Notes: generated by a model from the sequence alone, not told the origin. Counted from the first letter of the stretch, positions 16,686-31,486 are shown. The stretch is 64,000 nucleotides of DNA from Nitrospira sp. (GCA_037045225.1 JBAOHZ010000009.1:186001-250000); one strand, 5' to 3'. Numbers and translations are program-made.

Positions 16686-17876
16686 TTACAGCGTCACGCC
16701 TTTGATTCTCGCCACCTGCTGCACATCCTTATCACCCCGCCCAGACAGGTTCACGATCAGGACCTGGCTCTTCTTCATGGTGGGCGCACACTTCACCACC
16801 TCGGCAATGGCGTGGGCACTTTCCAACGCAGGCATGATCCCCTCCTCCCGTGCGAGCAGATCGAATGCCGCTAAGGCTTCGTCATCCGTGACCGACGTAT
16901 ATTGGGCGCGGTTGGTTTCCTTATAGTAGCTGTGCTCCGGCCCCACCGCCGCATAGTCCAAACCAGCTGAGACGGAATGGGTGAGATTCACCTGGCCGTT
17001 CTCATCCTGCAACAGATAGGTCATGGTCCCTTGAAGCACGCCGGGTCGACCGCCTGCGAATCGGGCCGCATGTTTGCCGCTCTCAACACCCAACCCGCCG
17101 GCTTCCACCCCGACCATTCTGACTTTCTTATCTTGGACGAAGGCGTGAAACAACCCCATCGCGTTGCTGCCGCCGCCGACACAGGCGATCAGACAATCGG
17201 GAAGGCGACCTTCCGCCGCAAGGATTTGCTTCCGGGCTTCACGTCCGATCACAGATTGAAAATCTCGGATCATCATCGGGTACGGATGCGCGCCCAGGAC
17301 CGACCCCAACACGTAGTGCGTGGTCCGCACATTCGTCGTCCAATCCCGCATCGCTTCGCTGATGGCATCCTTCAATGTGCGGCTGCCGGCATCCACGCCG
17401 GTGACCGTCGAACCAAGGAGTCGCATGCGGAACACGTTCAGCGCCTGCCGCTGCATATCTTCCGTGCCCATGTAGATCTCGCATTCGAGACCGAACATCG
17501 CGGCCACCGTGGCCGTCGCCACTCCATGCTGGCCCGCGCCGGTCTCCGCAATGAGGCGAGGTTTTTTCATGCGTTTCGCCAGAAGCGCCTGCCCGATCGC
17601 ATTGTTGATCTTATGGGCACCGGTATGACACAGGTCTTCACGTTTCAGATAAATCTTCGCGCCGCCCAACCGCTTTGTGAGTCGCTGCGCAAAGTATAGG
17701 GGCGTCGGCCGCCCGACATACTCTTTCAAATAATGCCTGAGTTCGGCTTGAAATCCCTTCTCCCGACGCGTGCGCTGATAGACCTCTTCCAACTCCAGCA
17801 GCGCGGGCATCAGGGTCTCGGGAACATATCGTCCGCCGTAGGGGCCGAACCGCCCATGTCGATCTGGTATCGCCAT
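16686..17876 (-). CDS. trpB: Tryptophan synthase beta chain
   Basis: TrpB condenses indole with serine to give tryptophan, using pyridoxal phosphate. The 396-aa protein starts [18 protein letters not shown]. The PLP lysine lies in [13 protein letters not shown] and the phosphate-cradle Gly-rich stretch in [15 protein letters not shown] is 6 nt upstream of the ATG. It follows trpF by 47 bp and is the standard TrpB1 type that pairs with TrpA. Confidence 0.97.
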   Translation of the reverse strand: MAIPDRHGRFGPYGGRYVPETLMPALLELEEVYQRTRREKGFQAELRHYLKEYVGRPTPLYFAQRLTKRLGGAKIYLKREDLCHTGAHKINNAIGQALLAKRMKKPRLIAETGAGQHGVATATVAAMFGLECEIYMGTEDMQRQALNVFRMRLLGSTVTGVDAGSRTLKDAISEAMRDWTTNVRTTHYVLGSVLGAHPYPMMIRDFQSVIGREARKQILAAEGRLPDCLIACVGGGSNAMGLFHAFVQDKKVRMVGVEAGGLGVESGKHAARFAGGRPGVLQGTMTYLLQDENGQVNLTHSVSAGLDYAAVGPEHSYYKETNRAQYTSVTDDEALAAFDLLAREEGIMPALESAHAIAEVVKCAPTMKKSQVLIVNLSGRGDKDVQQVARIKGVTL

Positions 17877-17923
17877 GTCTCTTCCTTCAGCTAGTCGTAA
17901 AAAATAAAAGTATAGACGCTACC

Positions 17924-18556
17924 CTAGCGGGAGACAAGCCTGACGGCCTGCACAAAAGCCCGGACCTTCGCATGATCCTTCCGACCCGGCGAGGCCTCGA
18001 CTCCGCTGCTGACATCGACGCCATATGGCCGCACCTGCTCGATGGCCTGCGCGACATTCTCCGGCGTCAACCCTCCGGCCAGGAGGATACGTGTCACCGC
18101 TGCCGCTTCGGCGGCCAGCGACCAATCGGCCACCTGGCCGGTCCCGCCATAGGCGTCTGGCGAAAACGCATCCACCAGAAATCCCCGCACGCCGGCGCGG
18201 CCTTGAAACTCAGCCAAGGCCAGAAACGAGTGCCGATCCCGGAGACGAATCGCCTTCAGCATGGGTCGCCCCAGCTGCTCACAATAGGCCGCAGTCTCAT
18301 CGCCATGGAGTTGCGCAAGAGCCAGGCCACAGCTGTCCATCACATCGCGCACCACTTTCGCATCTTCATTCACGAACACTCCGATCGGCAACACAAACGG
18401 GGGTAGCTCCTTCACGATGGCCTTCACCACCGCCATGTCCGCGCAACGAGGGCTCTTCTTATGAAACACAAACCCCACCGCGTCCGCGCCGGCTTCCACT
18501 GCCACCGCCGCATCCTCGGCATTCGTCAGACCGCAGATTTTGACCTTCACCGCCAT
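17924..18556 (-). CDS. trpF: Phosphoribosylanthranilate isomerase
   Basis: TrpF performs the Amadori rearrangement of phosphoribosylanthranilate, the third tryptophan step. The protein is 210 aa, starting VKVKICGLTNAEDA with the catalytic Cys. The catalytic Asp is in FLVDAF, and the phosphate site in LLAGGLTPENV and GVDVSSGVE. ATG 18556 or the GTG one codon before may be used; both overlap or abut the stop of the small lipoprotein gene, indicating coupling. Confidence 0.95.
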   Translation of the reverse strand: MAVKVKICGLTNAEDAAVAVEAGADAVGFVFHKKSPRCADMAVVKAIVKELPPFVLPIGVFVNEDAKVVRDVMDSCGLALAQLHGDETAAYCEQLGRPMLKAIRLRDRHSFLALAEFQGRAGVRGFLVDAFSPDAYGGTGQVADWSLAAEAAAVTRILLAGGLTPENVAQAIEQVRPYGVDVSSGVEASPGRKDHAKVRAFVQAVRLVSR

Positions 18557-18560
18557 CACG

Positions 18561-18875
18561 TCAGCAACTCGTCTTGCTCTTCTGCGTGCCGTAGAACCCG
18601 CGATAGGACCACTGGCAAGCCTGTCCTTTACCGTTGAACGTCAAGCCGATCAAATCCTGCCGCCCGTCCTGCTGAGCAATCGACCACTCGCATACTTCGC
18701 CGCCATCCTTGAACGAATGGCACCGCGTGGGAATGCCCATTTCCTTGATGCGGTCGTCTTTGCTGCTGCCCATCCAGGAGTCCCACTTCGGGGAATATTC
18801 ATGGATCTCCTGATTCACGCAACCGGCTAAGGTCAGTAGCGCCGCCATCATAGCGAGAGAACATCGCGTCTTCAT
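18561..18875 (-). CDS. Small lipoprotein embedded in the trp operon
   Basis: This 104-aa protein has a type II signal peptide (lipobox LAGC). Its mature part, DDRIKEMGIPTRCHSFKDGG and then EVCEWSIAQ, resembles the BamE-like pattern of a short helix, Gly-Ile-Pro turn and a strand with Trp. It is similar in style to the lipoprotein at 32155. Its ATG overlaps the trpC stop (ATGA) and has AAGGAG 5 nt upstream; trpF starts right after its stop. So it is a true operon member, although no link to tryptophan synthesis is known. Function unknown. Confidence 0.85.
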   Translation of the reverse strand: MKTRCSLAMMAALLTLAGCVNQEIHEYSPKWDSWMGSSKDDRIKEMGIPTRCHSFKDGGEVCEWSIAQQDGRQDLIGLTFNGKGQACQWSYRGFYGTQKSKTSC

Positions 18876-19696
18876 GGCTTCTCCTTGTTGGATTCATCAC
18901 CCAGCAACTCCCGAATCTTCACGCCAATATCCTGCGCTCGGATCAATGACTCGCCGATCAGCATGGCATGAACGCCGGCCTCCACCAACCGCGTGACATC
19001 CTCCCGCTTGTGAATCCCGCTTTCGCTCACGATCAGCTTGTCACCGGGAATGCGCTTCGCCAATCGTAGGGTCACGCCCAGGTCCGTCGAGAAGGTCTTG
19101 AGGTCACGATTGTTGATGCCGATCATCCGCACATCCGGGAGCCATTCCAACACGGTATCGAGTTCTCGCTCATGGTGCGTCTCCACCAGCACATCGAGCG
19201 ACAACTCTTTCGCCAGGGCCGAAAAGTCGATCAGTTGGCGTTTCTCCAGACCGGCCACAATCAACAAGACCGCATCGGCGCCATAGGCCCGGGCTTCGTA
19301 AAATTGAATGTCCGCCACCATGAATTCTTTATTCAGCGCAGGCAGGCCGACGTTCCGTTTCACCTCAGCGAGATACTCCAGGCTGCCCTGAAAAAAATCC
19401 TTATCCGTCAGCACGGAGACAGCCGCGGCCCCATGCTCCCGATAGGCTTCGGCGATGGCCACCGGCTCAAACCGCTGTTCAAACTCGGGGCGCAACAGGC
19501 CCAAGCTCGGTGAGGCCTTCTTGACCTCCGCGATCAGTGCGGGCCTGGTCGGTGTTCGTCGCGCGTCGAGGTTCACCGCAAACCCCAGCGTCGGACCGGC
19601 GTCGCGAATTTTAGTCTTCAGATCCGCGAGGTACCCGCGGCTGTTCTTGTGGCGAATTTCTGCCCTTTTATGTTCGAGAATACGATCGAGAATCAC
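18872..19696 (-). CDS. trpC: Indole-3-glycerol phosphate synthase
   Basis: TrpC closes the indole ring of 1-(o-carboxyphenylamino)-deoxyribulose phosphate. The protein is about 274 aa with ALIAEVKKASPSLG (substrate and catalytic Lys), KEFMVADIQFYEA, and VSESGIHKREDV at the phosphate site. The natural start is the GTG at 19696, giving MILDRILEHKRAEI; the frame is open further but overlaps trpD. This is a stand-alone TrpC, not fused to TrpF as in enterobacteria. Confidence 0.95.
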   Translation of the reverse strand: MILDRILEHKRAEIRHKNSRGYLADLKTKIRDAGPTLGFAVNLDARRTPTRPALIAEVKKASPSLGLLRPEFEQRFEPVAIAEAYREHGAAAVSVLTDKDFFQGSLEYLAEVKRNVGLPALNKEFMVADIQFYEARAYGADAVLLIVAGLEKRQLIDFSALAKELSLDVLVETHHERELDTVLEWLPDVRMIGINNRDLKTFSTDLGVTLRLAKRIPGDKLIVSESGIHKREDVTRLVEAGVHAMLIGESLIRAQDIGVKIRELLGDESNKEKP

Positions 19697-19700
19697 AATG

Positions 19701-20717
19701 TCACGAGGCCTTCTTGGTAAATGCGATGAGCTGTTCCAGTTTCTCCATCGCCGCACCCGAGTCGATGGTCTGCTGAGCCAGTTGAAACCCTTCCTGCAAC
19801 GTCTTCGCCTTGTGCCCGGCCACGAACGCCGGCGCGGCGTTCAGACACACAATGTCGCGCTTCGGCCCTTTCCGTCCCCGAAAAATATCGCGCGTGATGG
19901 CGGCATTGTCCTCCGCACTCCCACCGACTAACTCTTTCGGCCTGACGCGCGTGAGCCCGAATTCCGTCGGATCGATCGTGTAACTCGATACGACACCGGC
20001 TTTGCCTTCTGAAATGCGTGTCCGGTCCGTGACGGTGATCTCATCCAGGCCATCCATACCGTGCACGACAAAACAATGTTGCGCACCCAGGTGAAGCAGC
20101 ACCTTGGCCAACACCTCCGTCAGGCCGGCGTCGAAGACACCCACGACCTGGATGCGAGCGCCGGCCGGATTGGTCAACGGACCCAGGATATTCAGCATCG
20201 TACGAATCCCCAGCTCCTGCCGCGGCTGGGCGCAGTGTTTCATCGCGCTGTGGTAGAGCGGCGCGAAGAGAAACCCAATTCCCACCTCGTTCACACAATC
20301 GGCGACCCGATCAGGTGGCAAATCGATCGCCACACCTAACGCCGCCAGCACATCGGCACTGCCTGATTTGGACGAAACCGACCGGTTCCCATGCTTCGCG
20401 ACGGTCAGACCGGCGCCCGCCACCACAAACGCCGCAGTCGTCGAAATGTTGAAAGTATGAGCCCGATCGCCGCCGGTCCCGCAGGTATCGACCACCTGGG
20501 AGTCTCTGACGCGGATCTTCGTCGCGCGGGCCCGCATGGCCTGCACCGAGCCGGCGATCTCCTCGACGGTCTCTCCCTTCATGCGCAGCCCCATGAGGTA
20601 CGCGGCAATCTGGGCTGAGGTCGCCGCACCGTCCATGATCTCGCCCATGACGGCTTCAGCCTGTTGCTCGGTGAGATCCGACCGTTCGGCTACTGTATGG
20701 ATGGCGTCTTTGATCAT
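19701..20717 (-). CDS. trpD: Anthranilate phosphoribosyltransferase
   Basis: TrpD attaches phosphoribosyl pyrophosphate to anthranilate. The protein has 338 aa. VDTCGTGGDRAHTFNIST is the PRPP-binding loop, AKHGNRSVSSKSGSAD follows, and NILGPLTNPA contacts the product. It is separate from trpG, unlike the enterobacterial trpGD fusion. Its TGA lies 4 bp before the trpC GTG start. Confidence 0.96.
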   Translation of the reverse strand: MIKDAIHTVAERSDLTEQQAEAVMGEIMDGAATSAQIAAYLMGLRMKGETVEEIAGSVQAMRARATKIRVRDSQVVDTCGTGGDRAHTFNISTTAAFVVAGAGLTVAKHGNRSVSSKSGSADVLAALGVAIDLPPDRVADCVNEVGIGFLFAPLYHSAMKHCAQPRQELGIRTMLNILGPLTNPAGARIQVVGVFDAGLTEVLAKVLLHLGAQHCFVVHGMDGLDEITVTDRTRISEGKAGVVSSYTIDPTEFGLTRVRPKELVGGSAEDNAAITRDIFRGRKGPKRDIVCLNAAPAFVAGHKAKTLQEGFQLAQQTIDSGAAMEKLEQLIAFTKKAS

Positions 20718-20802
20718 GAGGGGTGCGATCAGGATCGGCTATCGGCAATCAGTCAGAAGACCCCGCAGAGAACACTGATTGCAGCTGGTCGACGGCTGTG
20801 GG

Positions 20803-21366
20803 CTAGAGTTTCAAGAAATTCCTGAGCAGCTCCTTGCCCGCGGTGGTGAGGATCGACTCCGGATGGAATTGCACCCCCTCGATGCCCAACGTCTTATGCC
20901 GCATTCCCATAATCTCCCCTTCAGCCGTCTCGGCGCTAATCTCGAAACAGTCCGGGAGATTCTTGCGGTTCACAATGAGCGAATGATAGCGGGTGGCCTC
21001 AAACGGGTTCGGAAGGTTGCGGAAAATGGTGCGACCATCGTGGCGCACCATAGAGGTCTTGCCATGCATCAGACGCTCGGCACGAATCACTTCGCCACCG
21101 AACGCGACCGCCAACGATTGGTGTCCGAGACAGACGCCCAGCAACGGCAATTTGCCCCCAAAATATCGAATCGCCTCCACCGATATACCTGCCTCGTTCG
21201 GCGTGCAAGGGCCGGGCGAAATGACCAGCCGGCGCGGCTTCAACGCCTCGATCTCCTGGATGGAAATCTTGTCGTTCCGGTAGACGACCACATCTTCCCC
21301 CAACTCGCCGAAATATTGCACGAGGTTGTAGGTGAAGGAGTCGTAATTGTCGATCATCAACAACAT
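20803..21366 (-). CDS. trpG: Anthranilate synthase glutaminase subunit
   Basis: TrpG releases ammonia from glutamine for TrpE and often also for PabB. The 187-aa class I amidotransferase starts [19 protein letters not shown]. The oxyanion and catalytic Cys stretch is [12 protein letters not shown], and the His/Glu of the triad are in QFHPESI. No PabA copy is seen, so it may be amphibolic. The start has no strong Shine-Dalgarno, and the gap to trpE carries a palindromic repeat. Confidence 0.95.
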   Translation of the reverse strand: MLLMIDNYDSFTYNLVQYFGELGEDVVVYRNDKISIQEIEALKPRRLVISPGPCTPNEAGISVEAIRYFGGKLPLLGVCLGHQSLAVAFGGEVIRAERLMHGKTSMVRHDGRTIFRNLPNPFEATRYHSLIVNRKNLPDCFEISAETAEGEIMGMRHKTLGIEGVQFHPESILTTAGKELLRNFLKL

Positions 21367-21374
21367 ATGAATGC

Positions 21375-21455
21375 TCGGAGCGTATGGCAGATGGCTTATA
21401 GCACGGACAAGAAGGTTTCTTCCCATCAGCTATATGCTATTGGCCATGCGCTCTT
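21375..21455. repeat. Imperfect palindromic intergenic repeat, copy 3
   Basis: GAGCGTATGGCAGATGG...TTATAGC on the left and CATCAGCTATATGC...GGCCATGCGCTC on the right form a long imperfect inverted repeat in the trpE-trpG gap. It is the clearest copy of the family also seen at about 8880 and 16570. Confidence 0.5.
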
Positions 21456-21458
21456 CTC

Positions 21459-22955
21459 CTATTCCAATCCCTGCTCGGCGAGTTCGATCGCTTTCATCAT
21501 CGCCCGCGCCTTGTTGCAGGTTTCTTCATATTCATGTTCGGGGTTCGAGTCGGCCACGATGCCCGCGCCGGCTTGAATATAGGCCTGCCTCCCCTTGATG
21601 ACGACGGTCCGGATGTTGATACACATGTCCATATTGCCGGAGAAACCGAAATACCCCACAGCGCCCGCATAGGGACCACGGCGCGTCGGTTCCAACTCCT
21701 CGATAATTTCCATCGCGCGAATCTTCGGCGCCCCCGACACGGTCCCCGCCGGAAAGCAGGCCCGCATGACGTCGTACACCGATTTGCCCTTTTCCAATTG
21801 GCCCGTCACCTGCGACACGATATGCATGACGTGAGAATACCGTTCGACCTGCATCAGCGACTCGACTTTCACCGAACCGCGCGCCGCCACTCGTCCCACG
21901 TCGTTCCGGCCCAGATCCACCAGCATCACATGTTCCGCCCGTTCTTTTTCATCCGCCAGCAGACGTCGTCCGAGTTCTTGATCTTCTTCCGGCGTCTGCC
22001 CGCGACGACGCGTGCCGGCAATGGGACGCAACGAGATCTGCCCATCTTCACACCGCACCAGCGTTTCCGGCGAGGATCCCACCAACTCCACGCCGGCCAC
22101 ACGCAGATAATACATGTAGGGCGAGGGATTGATGACCCGGAGGGCACGATAGAGCTGAAATGGCGTCGTATGGATCTGTGTTTCCCAGCGCTGCGACAGG
22201 ACCGCTTGCACGATATCGCCCGAACGGATGTACTCCTTGGTCCGCGTGACCATCTTCTCGAAATCGGCCTTGTTCATGTTGGAAGTGAAGGTAATCGGCT
22301 TCCGGCGGCGCTTCTGGCGTGGTTGCCGCAGCGGCCGCTTCAACCGCGCGATCATCTTTTCGATCCGCGCCGTCGCATGACGATAGGCGTCACGGATATC
22401 CCGTTCCTTGGTCGATTCCAGATAGGCGTTCGCGACGACTTTGATTTTCTGCGACACGTTGTCGAAGATCAGCAGTGTATCGGTCAGCAGAAAAGCGAAG
22501 TCCGGCATTCCGAGACTGTCTCGACGCAGCGCCGGCAGCTCCTCGAACGTCCGCACCATATCGTAGCTGAAGTAGCCGACCGCGCCGCCGACGAACCGGG
22601 GCAGGCCGGGCACCGTCACCGGGCGATACGCTTCCATCAATTCCCGCAGCCGCTCCAACGGGTTGCCGCGGCTCTGAATCCGTAGATTCTTCTTCCCGCG
22701 GGTCAACACCAGATCGCCCTTCTCTTCACGAACCACGGCCGAGGAGCCGCTGCCCAAGAACGAATACCGTGCCCAATTTTCACCGCCGGCCACACTCTCC
22801 AGCAGATAGGCCGTCGGCCCATGGTCGATCTTGGCAAACGCCGACACAGGCGTCTCATAGTCCGCCAAAATCTCCCGATAGAGCGGAATCAAATTGCCTT
22901 CCGCCGCCAGGGCTCGAAACTCATCCAGGGTGAGAGAGTATTGCTGTCTACTCAT
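21459..22955 (-). CDS. trpE: Anthranilate synthase component I
   Basis: TrpE converts chorismate plus ammonia to anthranilate, the first committed and feedback-regulated step. The protein is 498 aa. FVGGAVGYFSYDMVRTFE is part of the N-terminal domain. LRPIAGTRRRGQ, the DLGRNDVGRV region and CFPAGTVSGAPKIRAMEII are chorismate-site motifs. ATG 22955 is the natural start, 19 bp after the stop of the LysM gene. The upstream overlap means it is not preceded by its own attenuator leader. Confidence 0.96.
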   Translation of the reverse strand: MSRQQYSLTLDEFRALAAEGNLIPLYREILADYETPVSAFAKIDHGPTAYLLESVAGGENWARYSFLGSGSSAVVREEKGDLVLTRGKKNLRIQSRGNPLERLRELMEAYRPVTVPGLPRFVGGAVGYFSYDMVRTFEELPALRRDSLGMPDFAFLLTDTLLIFDNVSQKIKVVANAYLESTKERDIRDAYRHATARIEKMIARLKRPLRQPRQKRRRKPITFTSNMNKADFEKMVTRTKEYIRSGDIVQAVLSQRWETQIHTTPFQLYRALRVINPSPYMYYLRVAGVELVGSSPETLVRCEDGQISLRPIAGTRRRGQTPEEDQELGRRLLADEKERAEHVMLVDLGRNDVGRVAARGSVKVESLMQVERYSHVMHIVSQVTGQLEKGKSVYDVMRACFPAGTVSGAPKIRAMEIIEELEPTRRGPYAGAVGYFGFSGNMDMCINIRTVVIKGRQAYIQAGAGIVADSNPEHEYEETCNKARAMMKAIELAEQGLE

Positions 22956-22974
22956 ACGACACGACCACGTCGCA

Positions 22975-23655
22975 CTAAGGCCGGCTGACAATCAACTTCT
23001 GCCCGACTACGACCGTGTTATTCTCTAGATTGTTCCACTTCCGCAATTGATCCGCACCGACATGGTACTTCAGCCCGATACGATACAACGTTTCACCGGA
23101 ACGCACGGTGTGGGTGGTGCCGGCTGCGGGCGCTGCTGCCGCACCGAGCGCATCCGCTGCCGTCTGCTCGTGACCGAATGTATCCTTGGCCGCTTCCTTC
23201 GCGGGCTCCAGCCCCAAGTCCGACGCCACATCATCGACGGCGGTCGTAAAGTCCTTCTTCAACGCCGACACGGCCTTCTTGCTCTTGGACGGAATCGTCG
23301 TCAGGCGCTTCATGTCTTCATGCGCCCGCTTCTCCAGCAGGCTCGCTTCCTTCATCGCCTGCGCCTCTTCCTGAATCTGAGCCGCCTGCTGACGCACCGC
23401 TTCCACCTGCGCGCCGAGTTCGCGATTCCGCGCCTCATAGTCACCCAGCTCGCGCTTGCTTCGTTTGACTTCACTGTCTAATTCGGCGCTTCGTTTCTCT
23501 TCCTGCGCCAGAAGTCGCTGGAAGTTCAGGCTGCGCGCTTTCTCGGCTTCATACTTCTCCGACATCACGCACCCGCTCAGATTCAAGCCGGTCAATACAA
23601 GCAGACCGATGGGAACTACCACTGCGCGTCTCATCCGTCCGTTTCGCTCACTCAT
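22975..23655 (-). CDS. LysM-domain lipoprotein with a coiled coil
   Basis: This 226-aa lipoprotein (lipobox LSGC) has a charged coiled-coil region (about residues 30-115, rich in Glu, Lys, Arg and Gln). An Ala-rich linker follows, then a C-terminal LysM domain: [20 protein letters not shown], a single peptidoglycan-binding module. The domain suggests anchoring to the cell wall. ATG 23655 is favoured by AAGGAG 7 nt upstream. It is the first gene of the trp transcript, just after the promoter at 23763-23791. Confidence 0.85.
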   Translation of the reverse strand: MSERNGRMRRAVVVPIGLLVLTGLNLSGCVMSEKYEAEKARSLNFQRLLAQEEKRSAELDSEVKRSKRELGDYEARNRELGAQVEAVRQQAAQIQEEAQAMKEASLLEKRAHEDMKRLTTIPSKSKKAVSALKKDFTTAVDDVASDLGLEPAKEAAKDTFGHEQTAADALGAAAAPAAGTTHTVRSGETLYRIGLKYHVGADQLRKWNNLENNTVVVGQKLIVSRP

Positions 23656-23762
23656 CATGTCGCTCCTTCGTTGCTGCCCACTCAAGGGAAGGCTTTCCAA
23701 TGCCATCAAGACAACCATCGCGTAGCGCATCCGCTTCCAATTCGCAGCCTTTGAAAGTCGGT

Positions 23763-23791
23763 AGAATACGGTCCAAGGCAGCGAAAGTCAA
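23763..23791 (-). promoter_or_regulatory. Candidate sigma70 promoter of the lysM-trp operon
   Basis: On the minus strand, TTGACT (23791-23786), a 17-bp spacer and TATTCT (23768-23763) form a good promoter. Transcription would begin near 23756, leaving about 100 nt before the LysM gene. No Trp-rich leader peptide or terminator-antiterminator pair was seen in this leader. Confidence 0.6.
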
Positions 23792-23897
23792 AGTGAAATG
23801 GGCCGATCGGACGTTTGACCCCCTCCCCGCCCCTATGCTACCGTTCGCACGAGATTGCCGTTCCGCCCATTCTATCCAATCGACGACACGAAAGACC

Positions 23898-24847
23898 ATG
23901 TCATCCACACAACCAGCCGCTCCCCGAACACTCGCCATCGAGGGCATCACGCTCCACCTCGCTCAGCCCATGACGATGGGCCAGGAATGGATCGGGAACC
24001 GGGAGGTGTTGAAACAGCTGCTGGCCTGCTGGCTGGTGATCGACGAGCGTGACCTGCCGCTGTCTCCCCGCATCACCGGTCAGCCGGGGATCGGCAAGAC
24101 CACCCTGGCGATGGCGGGGGCCCGCGAACGCAAGCAGGATCTCTATGTGTTTCAGTGCACCGCCGATACCCGCCCGGAAGACCTGCTGATCACGCCTGTC
24201 CTGGCGGAATCCGGCACCATCAGTTACCACGCCTCACCGCTGACTACCGCGGTGCTCACGGGCAGCATCTGCGTGCTGGACGAGGGCAACCGCATGAATG
24301 AAAAAAGCTGGGCCTCTCTTGCCTCGCTCCTGGATCACCGGCGCTGCGTGGAATCCATCATCGCGGGCATTTTGATCCGGGCCCATGCCGATTTCCGCTG
24401 CTGCGTGACCATGAACGAAGATGCGTCCACCTACGAGGTGCCCGACTATATCCTGTCGCGCTTGCAACCGACATTGGGCATGGGCTTCCCCGCGCGCGAA
24501 GACGAGCTGGCGATTCTTCGGTACCATTTGCCCTTTGCCCCGGCGGAGATGCTGGCCATGACCGTCGAATTTCTCCAGGAAGCCCACCAGCTCAGCCTAG
24601 AATATTCCGTGCGCGACGGCATCCATCTGCTGCAGTATGCACTGAAGCGTCGTGCGCAGGACCCGGCGCACCCGCTGTCGGCCGATGCCGCCTGGCGGGA
24701 ATCACTGATCAAAGTCCTGGGCGACGAAGCACTCGACCTGCCGACTCAGTCACGCCGACGCAAGCGTGCCTTGGGCGACCAGGCCCTGCCGCAAGGCCTC
24801 GGCGATTTCTTTTTCGAAAGCGACGACCCCCTACATCCCGGCCGATA

Positions 24848-24848
<1 letters not shown>
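23898..24848 (+). CDS. MoxR-type AAA+ ATPase
   Basis: This 316-aa protein has Walker [10 protein letters not shown] near residue 55 and Walker [11 protein letters not shown], with sensor-type residues in [15 protein letters not shown]. The layout (P-loop, a long helical insert, and a C-terminal lid helix region) matches the MoxR branch, whose members act as chaperones for partner proteins with MIDAS or other enzymatic domains. Upstream of ATG 23898 the frame is open but no better start is seen. The stop TAA overlaps the next ATG (TAATG), so it is almost certainly expressed with the 632-aa protein. Confidence 0.85.
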
Positions 24849-30054
<5,206 letters not shown>

Positions 30055-30116
30055 ATGACCTATCGAGGTTAGAGGTGCAGACTCAAGTTGAAGGTGTGAA
30101 TGATGGAACCTTGGAT

Positions 30117-30142
30117 CAGTTCGAAGCCTGGGGTTCGAACTG
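30117..30142. promoter_or_regulatory. 9-bp perfect inverted repeat upstream of the CBS gene
   Basis: CAGTTCGAA, an 8-nt spacer, and TTCGAACTG form an exact palindrome about 63 bp upstream of the CBS-protein start. It could be an operator or a leader hairpin. The GGTTCGAAC part resembles a tRNA T-loop, but no tRNA fold surrounds it. Confidence 0.35.
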
Positions 30143-30320
30143 CAAGACTTGCCCTCTGTCGTGAGAAGACAACCAGACCGGGTCCTCTCGGGTCACTTTC
30201 ATCCATCGCGTATTACAATTAGCACAGGTAGACAGATGCATCAAGCACTACAGCAATTCCACCCCGGCAACAAATAGTCAGCATATCAGTCATTTAGGAT
30301 ATTTGCCATGCTCCCGCCCC

Positions 30321-31028
30321 TCAAGGATTCCCCGTAGTCCCCCCTACCGCATCGTCGCGCACGATAAATGGGTCGGTCTCCAGGGCCCGTCTCAGATGCG
30401 CGGCGGCTTGCTCGGCGGCGGCCTCTGTTCGAAATTGTCCCGCGTAGACTCGATACCGGCGTCCGTCCGGCAAATCAATCCCGACGATCTTGGAACCAGG
30501 ATAGGCGTCCTTCAGCCGCTCGACCAGCACTTGCGCGTTGGCCGGATCGGCAAAGGAACCGACCTGCACGCGCAACACCCCCATCCCCCCGGCTCGTCCC
30601 TCGTAACTAATCACCCGGAGTTCGATCTCATCGGTGCCGCGCCCGACCATCCCGACGGCCTGGGCTCCAGCCAGGGACAGGTCCAAAATTCTCCCGCGCG
30701 CAAACGGCCCCCGATCATTGATCCGCACCGTCACCTGGCGGCCGGTGCTCAGTGATCGCACAACCGCCACCGATCCCAGCGGCAAGGTCCGGTGCGCGGC
30801 GGTCAACTTGTGCATGTCGTAGACTTCCCCATTTGCCGTGCGGTTACCGTGGAAGCCAGGCCCGTACCAGGACGCGCTACCCCGCTCGACAAACCCCAAC
30901 GGATAGCCGGGCGGGTACGACGGACGCGCCGGACTCCAGCCGGAACACCCGCTGAGCCATGTGGTGAGGAGAAGAATGAAGAGGGGGAAAAGAAGACGGC
31001 GTATGCTTGTCCTCTTCTCCCCCAGCAT
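30321..31028 (-). CDS. rlpA: RlpA-family septal/lytic transglycosylase with SPOR domain
   Basis: This 235-aa lipoprotein (lipobox LSGC) has a double-psi beta-barrel: GSASWYGPGFHGNRTANGE and VTVRINDRGPFARGRILDLS hold the RlpA catalytic landmarks. A C-terminal SPOR domain (about residues 160-225, VLRVQVGSFADPANAQVLV) binds denuded septal glycan. RlpA enzymes cleave peptidoglycan strands lacking stem peptides at division. ATG 31028 sits 9 bp after the stop of the ACT gene; a longer open frame upstream overlaps that gene and is rejected. Confidence 0.92.
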   Translation of the reverse strand: MLGEKRTSIRRLLFPLFILLLTTWLSGCSGWSPARPSYPPGYPLGFVERGSASWYGPGFHGNRTANGEVYDMHKLTAAHRTLPLGSVAVVRSLSTGRQVTVRINDRGPFARGRILDLSLAGAQAVGMVGRGTDEIELRVISYEGRAGGMGVLRVQVGSFADPANAQVLVERLKDAYPGSKIVGIDLPDGRRYRVYAGQFRTEAAAEQAAAHLRRALETDPFIVRDDAVGGTTGNP

Positions 31029-31036
31029 GAGGCGGA

Positions 31037-31447
31037 CTAAAATTCGTCGAGTGAATGGGTACGCAACACCCCGAGGGCTTTGGTTGTGTTCGACACAGTC
31101 AGTACGACAATCGCACGTTTGCCTTCCCGCGACGGGGTACAATAGCCGCACTTCACATTGATGCGCGCCCTGGTGAGCGAATCGGCCACCTGCTTCAAGG
31201 CGCCGGGTTTATTCTCCAGACTCAAAATCAGGGCGGTCTCTTCGCGGAACTTGATCTTAGATTTTCTGAGCGCAATACGAGCCGCGTCCACATCTGCCAC
31301 GATCAACCGCAGCTTCCCGAGTCCGGTGACCTCGGGTGCAGAGAAGGCCTTGATGTTGACTCCCGCAGCCCCCAGCACGGCCGCTACTTCAGCCAGCACC
31401 CCGGGCTTACTCTGTCCACTCACCACAAATTGCGTCGTTGTCGGCAT
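31037..31447 (-). CDS. Tandem ACT-domain protein
   Basis: This 136-aa protein is made of two ACT domains (about residues 5-65 and 70-135), beginning QFVVSGQSKPGVLAEVAAVL and LSLENKPGALKQVADSL. ACT dimers bind amino acids and often regulate metabolic enzymes. No enzyme domain is attached, so it is a stand-alone regulator; the ligand is not known. AGGAG precedes the start. It shares a strand with rlpA at 9 bp spacing. Confidence 0.85.
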   Translation of the reverse strand: MPTTTQFVVSGQSKPGVLAEVAAVLGAAGVNIKAFSAPEVTGLGKLRLIVADVDAARIALRKSKIKFREETALILSLENKPGALKQVADSLTRARINVKCGYCTPSREGKRAIVVLTVSNTTKALGVLRTHSLDEF

Positions 31448-31486
31448 GGGCTCCTCTCCCTCTGCTGAGTCAGTTCGTCTCGAATG

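Noticed and set aside
21534..22685. A 383-codon plus-strand frame opposite trpE
   Set aside because: It is antisense to well-conserved anthranilate synthase motifs, has no ribosome site and no recognisable domain.
30117..30142. Possible tRNA, because GGTTCGAAC resembles a T-loop
   Set aside because: No acceptor stem, anticodon arm or D-arm can be drawn around it; it is a simple inverted repeat.
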